This document shows positions 1-8,434 of a stretch of 64,000 nt of DNA, in pieces. This DNA is from Saprospiraceae bacterium. GTDB lineage: Bacteria; Bacteroidota; Bacteroidia; Chitinophagales; Saprospiraceae. The stretch lies in contig JALHQW010000006.1 in the NCBI GenBank assembly GCA_022841745.1, positions 39,192 to 103,191 on the forward strand, written 5' to 3'. How positions within the stretch are numbered: position 1 is the first letter of the stretch; each line of letters opens with the position of its first letter. The position numbers and the translations under genes are program-made. The notes under the pieces are model-generated. The model saw only the letters and a program-made list of their open reading frames with translations, ran no database searches and was not told where the DNA came from.

Positions 1-448
1 ATGCAATTGCTGCTGTTGCCACATGCATCAGTGGCCACCCAAGTGCGGATAATTGTAAACTCCTGCGGACAAATTCCGGCAGTGGTGGCGTCGGTAAAGC
101 CAACAATTGGAGCAGTATCACAATTGTCCGTTACGGTCGGTGTACCTGTGCCTGGCGGCAATGTGCTCCCATTGCAGTCCACCGATGCGTTGGCTGGGCA
201 TGTTAAAATTGGTGGGGTGTTGTCCGAAACGATAATGCTTTGCATGCAATTGCTGCTGTTGCCACATGCATCAGTGGCCACCCAAGTGCGGATAATTGTA
301 AACTCCTGCGGACAAATTCCGGCAGTGGTGGCGTCGGTAAAGCCAACAATTGGAGCAGTATCGCAATTGTCCGTTACGGTCGGTGTACCTGTGCCTGGCG
401 GCAATGTGCTCCCATTGCAGTCCACCGATGCGTTGGCTGGGCATGTTA
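1..448 (-). repeat. Near-identical 243-bp tandem repeat inside the DUF3494 gene
   Basis: Positions 1-205 and 244-448 are identical except at one base (120 versus 363). The period is 243 bp, or 81 codons, so the reading frame is kept. Older copies farther into the gene have diverged, so this pair was duplicated or converted recently. The array may continue past the window edge. Confidence 0.95.
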
Positions 449-2249
449 TAGTAGGTGGGTTGCTATCAATAATGGTAATGGTTTGTGTGCAGCTTACGCT
501 GTTCCCATTGGCATCCGTGGCGGTCCATGTCCGTGTGATTATTGACGACTGCGGGCAAATTCCCACCACAATAATATCCGTATATGCAAGCATAGGAGGA
601 GCTTGGTCACAGTTGTCAGTAGCGGTAGCAGTGCCCGTGTTCAATGGGAGGGGGCTTGCATCACACTGAATCGTCAAATCCGCTGGGCATGTGATTGTTG
701 GAGGGGTGGTGTCCTCAATGACATTGACCGTGATGCTGCACATGCTGGTGCAGCCATTTGCGCCCGTGATGGTCACGGAATAAATGCCCGGCGTGCTTAC
801 GGTGATGCAATTGGTGGTGCCACCGTTGCTCCATAGGTAACCAGCAGCGCCCGCTGTAGCACATAATTCAGTGGTCTGCCCTTCGCAGGGGATATCGCCG
901 CCCGTGATGTTGCAGATTGGCGGTGGGCCAATGGCCACGATGATGCTACAAACGCTGGTGCAGCCGTTTGCGCCCGTGACGGTCACGGAATAGGTGCCAG
1001 CCATGCTCACGGTGATACAATTGGTGGTGCTTCCGTTGCTCCAAAGATAGCCAGCAGCGCCAGCTGGGGCGCATAGCTCAGTATTTTCGGCCCCGCAAGG
1101 GATATCGCCGCCCGTGATGGTGCAGATTGGTGGTGGGCCAATGGCCACGGTGGTGCTGCAAACGCTGGTGCAGCCGTTTGCGCCCGTGACGGTCACGGAA
1201 TAGGTGCCAGCCATGCTCACGGTGATGCAATTGGTGGTGGCCCCGTTGCTCCATAGATAGCCAGCAGCGCCCGATGGGACGCAGAGTTCTGTGGTCTGCC
1301 CCTCGCATGGGATGTCGCCGCCCGTGATGCTGCAATCCGGCAACTGGCCAGATGCTACCGTGATGCTACAAACGCTGGTACAGCCGTTTGCGCCCGTGAC
1401 AGTGACGGAATAGACGCCCGGCGTGCCCACGGTGATGCAATTGGTGTTGGCACCATTGCTCCACAGATAACCAGCAGCGCCCGCTGGCGTACATAATTCA
1501 GTGGTTTCAGCCCCACAAGGGATGTCGCCGCCCGTGATGGTGCAATCCGGCGACTGGCCACCGGCTGCCATGATATCCATATCAACCATGTTGAAGTGCA
1601 TGTCTATTGCTCCCTCTCGGGAAAGCGCCCTTCCATGAAGCATCGCACCCTGCAACATGCTAATGGCCCCATTCACAAGCATGGTTCCCTGAAAATTAGA
1701 ATTCTCGCCCAAGGAAACTGCGCCATTTATTTGCCAGTAAATATTGCACATTGACGATGAATTGGTCACAATAATATTTGATAAAGAAGTGGTTGACAAT
1801 GCTCCATCTATCTTAAAAATAAAAACCCCATCTGGGTCGCATCCACAATCCAAAATTAAATTGCCAGTTAAGGTTGATGCCCCGCCCAAGCAGTACACTG
1901 CTGGAGTAAGCACTTGATTGTTGCCCAATGTGGTACCTAGGACAAAGTCGCAAGAAATGCCGCCGAAAAAACCATAAGCAATCTCGACATCGGCGGCTGC
2001 TTGTGCGGTAACGGGGTCAGCCACGTGGATGGTGCCATTCACAATACCCGGAGGAAACCCCGAAAACGCACCTACATTGGTGCCAATATCGCCCGTAACG
2101 ACCGTTAATCCATCGTTGCTGAATGCACCCGCAGCGGTAAACATCGCAAAACTTGCAGCAGAACCCAAGGGGGGCGCTTGTGCATAAATTGCGATAGGCA
2201 CCAACAACAGCAGGGCTGCCACTAGTGCGTTTTGTAAAATAGTCCTCAT
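1..2249 (-). CDS. DUF3494 (ice-binding-like) secreted protein with Ig-like and HYR-like repeats, 3' end outside window
   Basis: The frame is open from an ATG at 2249 to the window edge (749 residues, no stop). Residues 1-23 are a signal peptide ending around IYAQA. Residues 26-225 match the DUF3494 ice-binding-like fold (GSAASFAMFTAAGAFSNDG near the start; the YWQINGAVSLG and FQGTMLVNGAISM region near its end). Four repeats of 70 residues follow (about 231-512; ITGGDIPC, GYLWSNG, SVTVTGANGCTSVCS), resembling PKD/Ig-like adhesin modules. Repeats of about 81 residues follow (PPTITCPA, ATDNCD, RTWVATDACGNS), resembling HYR domains. Family members bind ice or act as adhesins; the role here is inferred. 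A T9SS tail would lie beyond the window. A regulon promoter lies directly upstream (2288-2353). Confidence 0.85.
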   Translation of the reverse strand, partial: MRTILQNALVAALLLLVPIAIYAQAPPLGSAASFAMFTAAGAFSNDGLTVVTGDIGTNVGAFSGFPPGIVNGTIHVADPVTAQAAADVEIAYGFFGGISCDFVLGTTLGNNQVLTPAVYCLGGASTLTGNLILDCGCDPDGVFIFKIDGALSTTSLSNIIVTNSSSMCNIYWQINGAVSLGENSNFQGTMLVNGAISMLQGAMLHGRALSREGAIDMHFNMVDMDIMAAGGQSPDCTITGGDIPCGAETTELCTPAGAAGYLWSNGANTNCITVGTPGVYSVTVTGANGCTSVCSITVASGQLPDCSITGGDIPCEGQTTELCVPSGAAGYLWSNGATTNCITVSMAGTYSVTVTGANGCTSVCSTTVAIGPPPICTITGGDIPCGAENTELCAPAGAAGYLWSNGSTTNCITVSMAGTYSVTVTGANGCTSVCSIIVAIGPPPICNITGGDIPCEGQTTELCATAGAAGYLWSNGGTTNCITVSTPGIYSVTITGANGCTSMCSITVNVIEDTTPPTITCPADLTIQCDASPLPLNTGTATATDNCDQAPPMLAYTDIIVVGICPQSSIITRTWTATDANGNSVSCTQTITIIDSNPPTITCPANASVDCNGSTLPPGTGTPTVTDNCDTAPIVGFTDATTAGICPQEFTIIRTWVATDACGNSSNCMQSIIVSDNTPPILTCPANASVDCNGSTLPPGTGTPTVTDNCDTAPIVGFTDATTAGICPQEFTIIRTWVATDACGNSSNC

Positions 2250-2287
2250 TTTTTATGAATCTAATTCGTGAAATAATTTTCACGGCT

Positions 2288-2353
2288 CAAAGGTGAGGTA
2301 TTACACTGCTCAGAGGCTTATACAGTTATTGGGAATGCTTGCATAATTCACAT
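2288..2353 (-). promoter_or_regulatory. Shared two-box promoter (copy 1), upstream of the DUF3494 gene
   Basis: Read on the minus strand: TGTGAATTATGCAA, 15 nt, GTATAA (2323-2318), 26 nt, TTTG (2291-2288). The start codon lies 38 nt farther on. It has the same fixed spacings as eight other copies in the window. Confidence 0.8.
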
Positions 2354-2391
2354 ATTGTCGAAAATCGCTTCAGTCAGAGCGTTTGATGGTG

Positions 2392-2814
2392 CTAACGGTG
2401 AACGGCTTCGTAGTTGGCTTCCCGGATAGCTTTAAGCTCGGCACGAATCAATTTCCCAAGCTCCTTCGAGGTCAGCCCGAATTCGTCGCTTACCTGGCGG
2501 ATGGCCTTGCTCTCAAAAAATATTTGGTGCAAAAATGGGTATTGTTGAAAGGGGCTTGATGGCGTATCACTGCGTTTGGATTGGCTGCCCAGTAGATGGT
2601 GTGCTGTTTCCAGGGTGAGCCTGATGAGCGTCGCCAAAATGCAATGCTTCTTGTTTTCAACTATTTCCTGTTCATGTGCTTTTTCAAATGTGATGAGCAG
2701 GATTTGGGCTGCCGCATTATCTGTAGGGGCATTTTCCAACGCAATCCCATAAAGTATTGCGCCGTATTGGTCGTATAAATGGATAAGTGGTTGCGTGTAA
2801 TGGTCTGGTATCAT
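2392..2814 (-). CDS. Small sigma-like protein downstream of an ECF sigma factor
   Basis: 140 residues. The N-terminal half (LYDQYGAILYGIALENA, then a helix with ITFEKAHEQ) has the look of sigma-70 region 2. The C-terminus (about 108-133, AIRQVSDEFGLTSKELGKLI) resembles a region-4 helix-turn-helix. The family is not recognised firmly. It starts 23 nt after the ECF gene at 2838-3359, so the two are probably co-transcribed. It could be a degenerate sigma factor, a sigma partner or a regulator. The interaction is inferred from position and from the resemblance only. Confidence 0.6.
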   Translation of the reverse strand: MIPDHYTQPLIHLYDQYGAILYGIALENAPTDNAAAQILLITFEKAHEQEIVENKKHCILATLIRLTLETAHHLLGSQSKRSDTPSSPFQQYPFLHQIFFESKAIRQVSDEFGLTSKELGKLIRAELKAIREANYEAVHR

Positions 2815-2837
2815 TTATTTGTTTATTGAACGCCATA

Positions 2838-3359
2838 CTAAGCGTATTGGACGTGCTCGCCATAATGCCTCTGAATGACAGCCTTCAATTTTTTTCGGGC
2901 AAGAAAGATGCGGCTCTTGACGGTGCCCAATGGAACGTCGAGCTGCTCGGCGATTTCCTGGTAGCCAAAGCCGTCGAAGTGCATCTCGAAAGGGATGCGG
3001 GTTGCCTCTGACAAGGTGTTTAATATACTCCGAAGTTCCTTCATCATGATGACCGTACTGCCCAAGTTTTTGACTGGCTGCTCCAGCACACCCTTCATAT
3101 TTTCCTCCATCCAAAATACTACCTTGCCCCGTGACCGCTGCTTGCGGTATTCGTTGATATAGCAATTCTGCATGATGGTGTAAAGCCATCCCTTGAAGTT
3201 GGTGCCCTCCGTGAACTTGTGGCAATTGGCAAAGGCGCGGAGTATTGTCTCTTGCACCAGGTCTTTGGCGTTTTGCTTGTTGATTGTAAAGCGAAATGCG
3301 ACGCTAAAGATGCTGCCGTTCAATGCTAAAAGCTGTTTGTTGAATTCCTCGGTAGTCAT
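2838..3359 (-). CDS. ECF-type RNA polymerase sigma factor (first of two)
   Basis: 173 residues, normal ECF length. Region 2 covers roughly residues 10-80, with NAKDLVQETILRAF, FKGWLYTIMQNCYINEYRK and basic residues behind it. Region 4 (about 113-160) has GYQEIAEQLDVPLGTVKSR, a typical HTH. No anti-sigma gene follows; a small sigma-like protein does. It is the probable end of a unit running 5096 to 2392 (small acidic/basic protein, SDR, flavin reductase, sigma, sigma-like protein) and lies downstream of promoter copy 5136-5201. It is a paralogue of the gene at 8435-8986, sharing the INEYRK and GTVKSRIF segments and the HYG near the C-terminus. Confidence 0.9.
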   Translation of the reverse strand: MTTEEFNKQLLALNGSIFSVAFRFTINKQNAKDLVQETILRAFANCHKFTEGTNFKGWLYTIMQNCYINEYRKQRSRGKVVFWMEENMKGVLEQPVKNLGSTVIMMKELRSILNTLSEATRIPFEMHFDGFGYQEIAEQLDVPLGTVKSRIFLARKKLKAVIQRHYGEHVQYA

Positions 3360-3423
3360 GCTGAAAAATTTTGTTGCTACGGCAAGGTGTCGTGCTGTAA
3401 ATTGAAATTAGATAGTAAGGCCC

Positions 3424-3987
3424 TCAGTCTTCAGGTTTTTTGTTTGATGCCACGCTTTCCAACAATTTCTTCAGGAAGACATGGGCCAATTTGTCGGTGG
3501 CAGCCTTGTCGGCAGGTGCGCCATTTTCTTCAAAAGCCTTTTGCACCCTCGGTATCGGGAATATACTGGTTACCGTCCACGCCCCGATTTTCCATAGTAT
3601 AAATTGCAACTGCACCAACACTTGGGAGCCACCAAAATCCCCTGCCGAAGCCGTGCAAATGGAGATGGGCTTGCCGTGCCACTCCTCGTACAATAGGTCA
3701 ATGGCGTTTTTCAGGCTGGCAGGGTAGCCGCCGTTGTACTCGGGCGTCACGATGATGATACCGTCCGACTTTTTGATTTTATCGGCAAAGTCGAGCACCT
3801 GTATTGAAGGGTCTTTTTGTGCCTTCAGCTTGTCCTCAAAAATTGGAAAGTTGTATACTTTCAGGTCAAGGATTTCAGCTTCCGCCAGTTTACCTTCCGT
3901 CAAGTAATTTTGGAAATACAAGGCGGCACGATGACTGTTCCGGCCCGTTCTTACGCTGGCTGAAATGATTGAAATACGTGGCATCAT
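3424..3987 (-). CDS. NADPH-dependent FMN reductase family protein
   Basis: 187 residues with a flavodoxin-like fold: the N-terminal strand ISIISASVRTGRNS begins the FMN phosphate loop, and TPEYNGGYPASLKNAID (81-97) is the family's signature segment. Members reduce FMN, quinones, azo dyes or chromate with NAD(P)H in the cytoplasm; the substrate here cannot be read. It lies 23 nt downstream of the SDR gene, so co-transcription and a joint redox-stress role are likely. Two adjacent ATGs (3987 and 3984) could serve as start. Confidence 0.88.
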   Translation of the reverse strand: MMPRISIISASVRTGRNSHRAALYFQNYLTEGKLAEAEILDLKVYNFPIFEDKLKAQKDPSIQVLDFADKIKKSDGIIIVTPEYNGGYPASLKNAIDLLYEEWHGKPISICTASAGDFGGSQVLVQLQFILWKIGAWTVTSIFPIPRVQKAFEENGAPADKAATDKLAHVFLKKLLESVASNKKPED

Positions 3988-4010
3988 GGTGTTTGTTTTT
4001 TATAAAAAAA

Positions 4011-4772
4011 TCACAGCGCCAAATACCCACCATCTATTTCGATGGCAGTACCCGACACGAAGGAGCTGTCGCCACAAGCCAAGAAGATAAAACCGCTGGC
4101 GATTTCCTCGGCCCTGCCCAGCCGTTTCATAGGGTGCAGTTCAATAATGTGCTGCTTTACATCCGTATGGTCGCTGATGCCTCCTTTCGCCAGCAGGGGC
4201 GTATCAATAAAGCCCGGACAAATGGCGTTCACCCGAATCCCTTCCGTCGCATACTCCAGGGCGGCGGTCTGCGTCAGCCCGATGACGCCGTGCTTTGCCG
4301 CCACATAGTGCGAGGAAGTGGCGAAGCCGACTCTTCCCAATATGGAAGCCATGTTCACGATGACGCCGTTATGTTGTTTCGCCATCTGCGCCAGCTCGTG
4401 CCTCATGCAGTTGAACACGCCGTTCAGGTTGACGCCGATGACCTTTAGCCATGCCTGTTCCGTCATGTCGCCGACCTTGTTAGGCTCGCCGCCGATGCCC
4501 GCATTGTTCAGCGCAACGTCGAGGGAGCCGAAGGTACTGACGGTTTTCTCGATGGCGGATTCCACTTGGGCAAAAACGGAAACATCGCATTCGATGAAAA
4601 TGGCTTTGTTGTTCTCCTGCAGGATGTCCTGCATGGCCTCTTCGACATCAACTGGCTTCATATCTGCAACGGCAATATTGGCGCCTTCTCTTGCTGCTGC
4701 GATGGCGCATGCCTTGCCAATGCCAGACAACCCTCCCGTGATGAACACAGTCTTATGTTCTAACTTTTTCAT
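4011..4772 (-). CDS. Short-chain dehydrogenase/reductase (classical SDR)
   Basis: 253 residues, the usual length. The cofactor motif TGGLSGIG sits at 12-19, NNAG at 89-92, and the catalytic Ser/Tyr/Lys at about S143, Y156 and K160 (YVAAK). The C-terminal DGGYLAL ending is typical of the 3-oxoacyl-ACP reductase/glucose 1-dehydrogenase-like group. An acidic D37 after the second strand suggests NAD(H) rather than NADP(H), which is inference. It is the second gene of the unit starting at 5096; the substrate is unknown. Confidence 0.92.
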   Translation of the reverse strand: MKKLEHKTVFITGGLSGIGKACAIAAAREGANIAVADMKPVDVEEAMQDILQENNKAIFIECDVSVFAQVESAIEKTVSTFGSLDVALNNAGIGGEPNKVGDMTEQAWLKVIGVNLNGVFNCMRHELAQMAKQHNGVIVNMASILGRVGFATSSHYVAAKHGVIGLTQTAALEYATEGIRVNAICPGFIDTPLLAKGGISDHTDVKQHIIELHPMKRLGRAEEIASGFIFLACGDSSFVSGTAIEIDGGYLAL

Positions 4773-4793
4773 ACTGGACTCTTTGAGCGGTAC

Positions 4794-5096
4794 TTAATTG
4801 TCTGTGATTGCATGCTTGCTACTTGCTGGCACTTCCCATGAATCGGAACTATCAATCGGCGTTATGCTGCCAGCGGGATTTTTTGCTTGGTTCCAACCGC
4901 CTTCATCGTTAGCCGGGGGGTGTAATAATCTTATCACTGCGTCAGTTTTTTTAACTGGTGTTTCCATCGGGGGCAATTCCTTATTGGTTAAATTGGCTTT
5001 CAGTTTGGGGTCATAAAGCCTGAAGATTTTCCCTTCAAAATCTTCGTTGATTTTCTTGTCGTCCTTTGGTTCGCTGTCTTTTTTATCCTTTTTCAT
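4794..5096 (-). CDS. Hypothetical small charged protein
   Basis: 100 residues, not recognised. The N-terminus is Lys/Asp-rich (KKDKKDSEPKDDKK), followed by a Pro- and Asp-rich stretch with no signal peptide or membrane segment, so it is probably disordered and cytoplasmic. The gene is supported by its place as first gene of the unit, its 21-nt gap to the SDR gene, and a regulon promoter whose TTTG lies 39 nt before the ATG. Confidence 0.6.
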   Translation of the reverse strand: MKKDKKDSEPKDDKKINEDFEGKIFRLYDPKLKANLTNKELPPMETPVKKTDAVIRLLHPPANDEGGWNQAKNPAGSITPIDSSDSWEVPASSKHAITDN

Positions 5097-5135
5097 AGGT
5101 TAGTTATTAAATTTGGTGAAAACATTTTCACCCGA

Positions 5136-5201
5136 CAAAAATCCTTAGATATACCTGTCAAAGCATTGTATAAAGTTTGAAATAAATTGCATCATTCCCA
5201 C
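5136..5201 (-). promoter_or_regulatory. Shared two-box promoter (copy 2), upstream of the 100-residue protein/SDR/flavin reductase/ECF unit
   Basis: Minus strand: TGGGAATGATGCAA, 15 nt, ATACAA (5171-5166), 26 nt, TTTG (5139-5136). The start codon of the first gene is 39 nt downstream. Confidence 0.75.
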
Positions 5202-5218
5202 ATTTATGCTTAAGCGCA

Positions 5219-6637
5219 TCAAATCTGCTCCATTTCCACCCTCACCTGTGCCTTCACGATGACCAGTGCAGCGATGCCAGCTGGGCGCACCCATATTCTT
5301 TGCGGCTGGAAATCCCATTCTTCGACAATGAAATCCAGTTTCTCCCCCACCCTGCCCCGCTCTATTCCCCGCATGAGTGCCTCCGGTATTCTTGCCATCT
5401 TATCCTCCAACGGGATGTTGAGGGCAGCTTTCATCTGCTCTTTGAAAGTGCTGTGCAGCAACCAATCGGCGCTCGCCAGCAGCACCTCCTCCGTTCTCAC
5501 GTCAAAATCAAAATCATGGACGACGATGCGCATTGAATCCGGTTCATAACGGGGAGTGCCCTGGAAATAAACATCGCCCCGCACCCCTCCCCGCACCTTG
5601 AGATGAAGCACGAGTTTGGCGCCACAGCCCTGTATTTCAGCTTGCTCGATTTTGAGCCGATGCCCCTTCACCTTGAACACCTTGCCCGCCAATCGTCGGT
5701 CGAGGATTTCATTGAGGTCTTTGTACGGGATTTCGGCCAGTAGGTAGGCGGATGCTTCGTTGGGCAATGAGCGGCGTATTATCAGTGGTGGGAGCGTGGA
5801 ATCAATGGTGTAGGCGGGGTCATTCCCCACAAGTGTCTCGGTGATGGCGGAGAGGCGGCCCTGTATCATCAGGTTGCCCGGTTCGGTCGTTATGGTGCCC
5901 ATTTCAAAACCAATCGGATGGATTTTCAGCCAAACCAATTCTTCCTTCCGATTGATGATGATGGGCTTTTGGATATTTCGCCATATCCTGGTCATCACCC
6001 GGTCCAAGCGTACTTTACTGCGAATGGTATTGTCCATATTCGCCAATAGCTGCGGCATCTGGAGGTATAGTTTCCGCTCGACCGTCTTTTTCAAATCAAT
6101 CAGCCCACTCATGGTTTTGGCTTCGCTCATCCATTCAAGGGAGCGGAATTTGGTGTCGGGCTGTAGCTTCCAATCCTCGCCGACTTGGATGGTGGTTACA
6201 AAAACCACCTGGAGGCTGAACTCGGATTTGAGCGAAACGGATTCCGACAGGGGAAGCACTTTGTTGCCCACCAATTGGCGCTCCAGCAGTACCCGAAGGG
6301 GTGCGCTGCAAGTTGCCACGTTGCCCTTCCAACTGACCCGGATATCGCCCAGCCTTGTCACCTTTAGCTTTAGCTTGTCCTTTTTACCTTCTATGTTCAG
6401 GTTGTCGAAATCAATATCATTAATGATATATTTCCCGATGCTGTTATTGAGCTTTTCCTCGATGATTTGGGTAGGAATGACGAGCGGTGTGCTCAGATAC
6501 GAAGTGTCCTGTGGGATAGCGACGGTTTCGGTGTCGCAAGGCGGGCGCACAGTGGTTATTTTCTTGCAGGCAAAAAAACAAATAGGCAACAGGCTAAGCG
6601 CAAGTATGCAGAGTTTCATGCGGAATTTATTTTCCAT
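5219..6637 (-). CDS. DUF4403 family lipoprotein
   Basis: 472 residues. A lipoprotein signal peptide ends at Cys24 (CFFAC), so the product is a probable envelope lipoprotein. The body is beta-rich with alternating strands and repeated IN/LD patterns, matching DUF4403, a Bacteroidota/Proteobacteria family of about 450-500 residues with no settled function. The C-terminal strand IWVRPAGIAALVIVKAQVRV is typical. The next gene downstream on the same strand ends a separate unit at 5096. No good copy of the shared promoter precedes it: a GTGTAA-like box at 6659-6664 lacks the partner box. Confidence 0.75.
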   Translation of the reverse strand: MENKFRMKLCILALSLLPICFFACKKITTVRPPCDTETVAIPQDTSYLSTPLVIPTQIIEEKLNNSIGKYIINDIDFDNLNIEGKKDKLKLKVTRLGDIRVSWKGNVATCSAPLRVLLERQLVGNKVLPLSESVSLKSEFSLQVVFVTTIQVGEDWKLQPDTKFRSLEWMSEAKTMSGLIDLKKTVERKLYLQMPQLLANMDNTIRSKVRLDRVMTRIWRNIQKPIIINRKEELVWLKIHPIGFEMGTITTEPGNLMIQGRLSAITETLVGNDPAYTIDSTLPPLIIRRSLPNEASAYLLAEIPYKDLNEILDRRLAGKVFKVKGHRLKIEQAEIQGCGAKLVLHLKVRGGVRGDVYFQGTPRYEPDSMRIVVHDFDFDVRTEEVLLASADWLLHSTFKEQMKAALNIPLEDKMARIPEALMRGIERGRVGEKLDFIVEEWDFQPQRIWVRPAGIAALVIVKAQVRVEMEQI

Positions 6638-6721
6638 TTGACCATTAAAAAATCGCTCTTACACCATATTGGGTAAAAGCGATTATCAAATTTCAATTCT
6701 CTAAAATATCCAAAATATACT

Positions 6722-7318
6722 TTAAAACTTAAACCCCAACGACACCTGGCCGACGGCGCTTTTCCCTTCGCCCAAGAACGGCCGACCCTTGTCGTTGGTA
6801 ATGTCCACCAAGCCTTGGTTGTACCGGATGCCAACCGTGATGGGTGCGAAATTGTAGCTCAACCCAGCGGTAAGCCCAACGTCAGTCTTCTTAAAAGCGT
6901 CCACAACGACCTCCGTAGTGTCAAATAACTTATAATCCGGTTTGGAAATCAAGTAGGAAGCGAAGGGCCCCACCTGCACGTCAATGCTGCCAAGCCGGAA
7001 CGCCACCGGCAAGAGGAAGTCAATGTATTTCAGGTCCAGCGTCTTGCGGTCGCCAAGGAACTCAAAGGCAGCGCCTTTCAGCGAGTAGCTCAATTCGGGC
7101 TGCAGGTAAATAAAATCAAGCATAATTGGGATGTCCGCAAATATGCCAACGTGATAACCAAACCTTTCGCCCCGGTCAGGCAGCTTGTCGAAGGAAATAT
7201 TGGTGACGTTCAAGCCACCACGTATGCCGAATTTGGCTTGCGCCTGGATGCTGGCAGCAGGCAAAAAAATCAGAATAAATGCCGTCAAAATTGCGGCGTT
7301 GAAATATTTGAGTTTCAT
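6722..7318 (-). CDS. Outer-membrane beta-barrel (porin-family) protein
   Basis: 198 residues from the ATG at 7318; a TTG at 7324 would add two residues. The signal peptide ends near SIQAQA. The mature part begins KFGIRGGLNVTNISFD and alternates amphipathic strands up to a C-terminal VSLGFKF, the terminal phenylalanine expected for BAM insertion. This fits the small eight-stranded OMP_b-brl_2/PorT-like group of Bacteroidota. The ligand is unknown. It lies after OmpA-family gene 7508-8203, with two hairpins between them. Confidence 0.82.
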   Translation of the reverse strand: MKLKYFNAAILTAFILIFLPAASIQAQAKFGIRGGLNVTNISFDKLPDRGERFGYHVGIFADIPIMLDFIYLQPELSYSLKGAAFEFLGDRKTLDLKYIDFLLPVAFRLGSIDVQVGPFASYLISKPDYKLFDTTEVVVDAFKKTDVGLTAGLSYNFAPITVGIRYNQGLVDITNDKGRPFLGEGKSAVGQVSLGFKF

Positions 7319-7346
7319 AAACAATTAGATTTAAAATGTTGAAAAA

Positions 7347-7396
7347 TGCACCACCTCGAAAGCACTAATAATTATAGTGCTTATGGAGGAGGTGCA
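7347..7396. terminator. Nested hairpin upstream of the beta-barrel gene
   Basis: The outer arms 7347-7357 and 7386-7396 pair over 11 bp with one mismatch. The inner arms 7361-7367 and 7375-7381 pair perfectly over 7 bp. It sits 29 nt before the beta-barrel start, so it could be a terminator, an attenuator or a 5'-UTR structure. Confidence 0.5.
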
Positions 7397-7469
7397 GCCT
7401 AAAAACCAAATGAAAACTTGGACACTAAATGGGAATATAATTTTTGCTGTTTTACGAAATGGGGGATAA

Positions 7470-7500
7470 TTTAGGCGGTAATTTGAAGTTGCCGCCTAAA
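7470..7500. terminator. Hairpin just after the OmpA-family gene
   Basis: The arms TTTAGGCGGTAA (7470-7481) and TTGCCGCCTAAA (7489-7500) form a 12-bp stem with one mismatch and a 7-nt loop, 7 nt past the stop codon. It is a likely terminator, though without a strong U-run. Confidence 0.6.
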
Positions 7501-7507
7501 TTCACCA

Positions 7508-8203
7508 TCAATTCCCCAGCTCTGCCTTCGCCTCCGCCTTCATTTTATCATTTGCATAGATGGCGATTTCAACCCGCCGGTTTTGTGAGCGGCTAATTTC
7601 GCTATCGTTGGAAACGGCAGGCTGGCTTTCGCCCTTGCCTACGGTGCTCAGGCGGCTGTTTTTGACGCCGGCATCGGAAAGCTGGGAAGACACCGCCGCC
7701 GCCCGTTTCCGGGACAGGGTTTTATTGAAGGAATTGGAGCCTGTGTTGTCCGTATGCCCGACGATGAGCAGCTCCGTTTCCGGGTAATCAATCAATGTTT
7801 GCGCCAATTTGCGCAGGTCATCCTTGTTGCCTTGCTTTAAGTCTGACTTGCCGAAATCGAACAACAATTGGCTGTCGAAGGTCAGTTTGATGCCTTCGCC
7901 GACCCGCTCCACGGTAGCCGTATTCCCCAAATCCTCCTCCATTCTTTGGGCCTGCTTGTCCATCCTATTACCGATGACCGCCCCAACTGCACCGCCCGCC
8001 ACTGCGCCAAAAATGGCACCAAGGGCAGTGTTGTTTTTTTTGTTGCCAATCATTCCACCTACCACGGCACCGGATGCAGCACCAACGACAGCGCCTTTTT
8101 CGGTCTTGTTCATACCGGATTTATCGCCTGTTTTTTGCGCGCTTTTGCAAGCACCCAATAAAGCGATGGAGACCATCATCAAGAGAATTATTCTGTTCCT
8201 CAT
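7508..8203 (-). CDS. OmpA-family lipoprotein with glycine-zipper region
   Basis: 231 residues. The lipoprotein signal ends at Cys19 (LLGAC). Residues 36-83 are a Gly/Ala-rich zipper (VVGAASGAVVGGMIGN and GAVAGGAVGAVIGNRMD), as in YiaD/YMGG proteins. Residues 105-215 are an OmpA C-terminal peptidoglycan-binding domain: FDFGKSDL, VGHTDNTGSN, LSRKRAAAV, RSQNRRVEI. It probably anchors the outer membrane to peptidoglycan. It stands behind promoter copy 8234-8299, with a hairpin directly after the stop. Confidence 0.92.
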   Translation of the reverse strand: MRNRIILLMMVSIALLGACKSAQKTGDKSGMNKTEKGAVVGAASGAVVGGMIGNKKNNTALGAIFGAVAGGAVGAVIGNRMDKQAQRMEEDLGNTATVERVGEGIKLTFDSQLLFDFGKSDLKQGNKDDLRKLAQTLIDYPETELLIVGHTDNTGSNSFNKTLSRKRAAAVSSQLSDAGVKNSRLSTVGKGESQPAVSNDSEISRSQNRRVEIAIYANDKMKAEAKAELGN

Positions 8204-8233
8204 TATTTTGATTTTGCGTACATTTTTAAAAGA

Positions 8234-8299
8234 TAAAGGTCAGCCCTATTGCTGAGTCAGACGTTATACCGTTTTTAAAATAGTTTGCATTATTCCCAG
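8234..8299 (-). promoter_or_regulatory. Shared two-box promoter (copy 3), upstream of the OmpA-family gene
   Basis: Minus strand: TGGGAATAATGCAA, 15 nt, GTATAA (8269-8264), 26 nt, TTTA (8237-8234) where the other copies have TTTG. The start codon is 30 nt downstream. Confidence 0.72.
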
Positions 8300-8434
8300 T
8301 AAAGTAGTTTTGAGCTATGAGCTGGGAGTTGACACAAAACATTGGCAATCAATTTTTTGTCAAGAATTGAGATCCACACTAATTCCGTTGGATTGCCACT
8401 CGGCATATTGCCGTATTAATTGCTAAAACAGTTA

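Noticed and set aside
1-669. Plus-strand open frame with repeats
   Set aside because: It is the antisense shadow of the minus-strand DUF3494 repeat gene, whose frame is open from 2249 to the edge and encodes coherent domains.
6659-6685. GTGTAA-like box before the DUF4403 gene
   Set aside because: The partner box is not at 15 nt, and a TTTG at 26 nt would fall inside the coding region.
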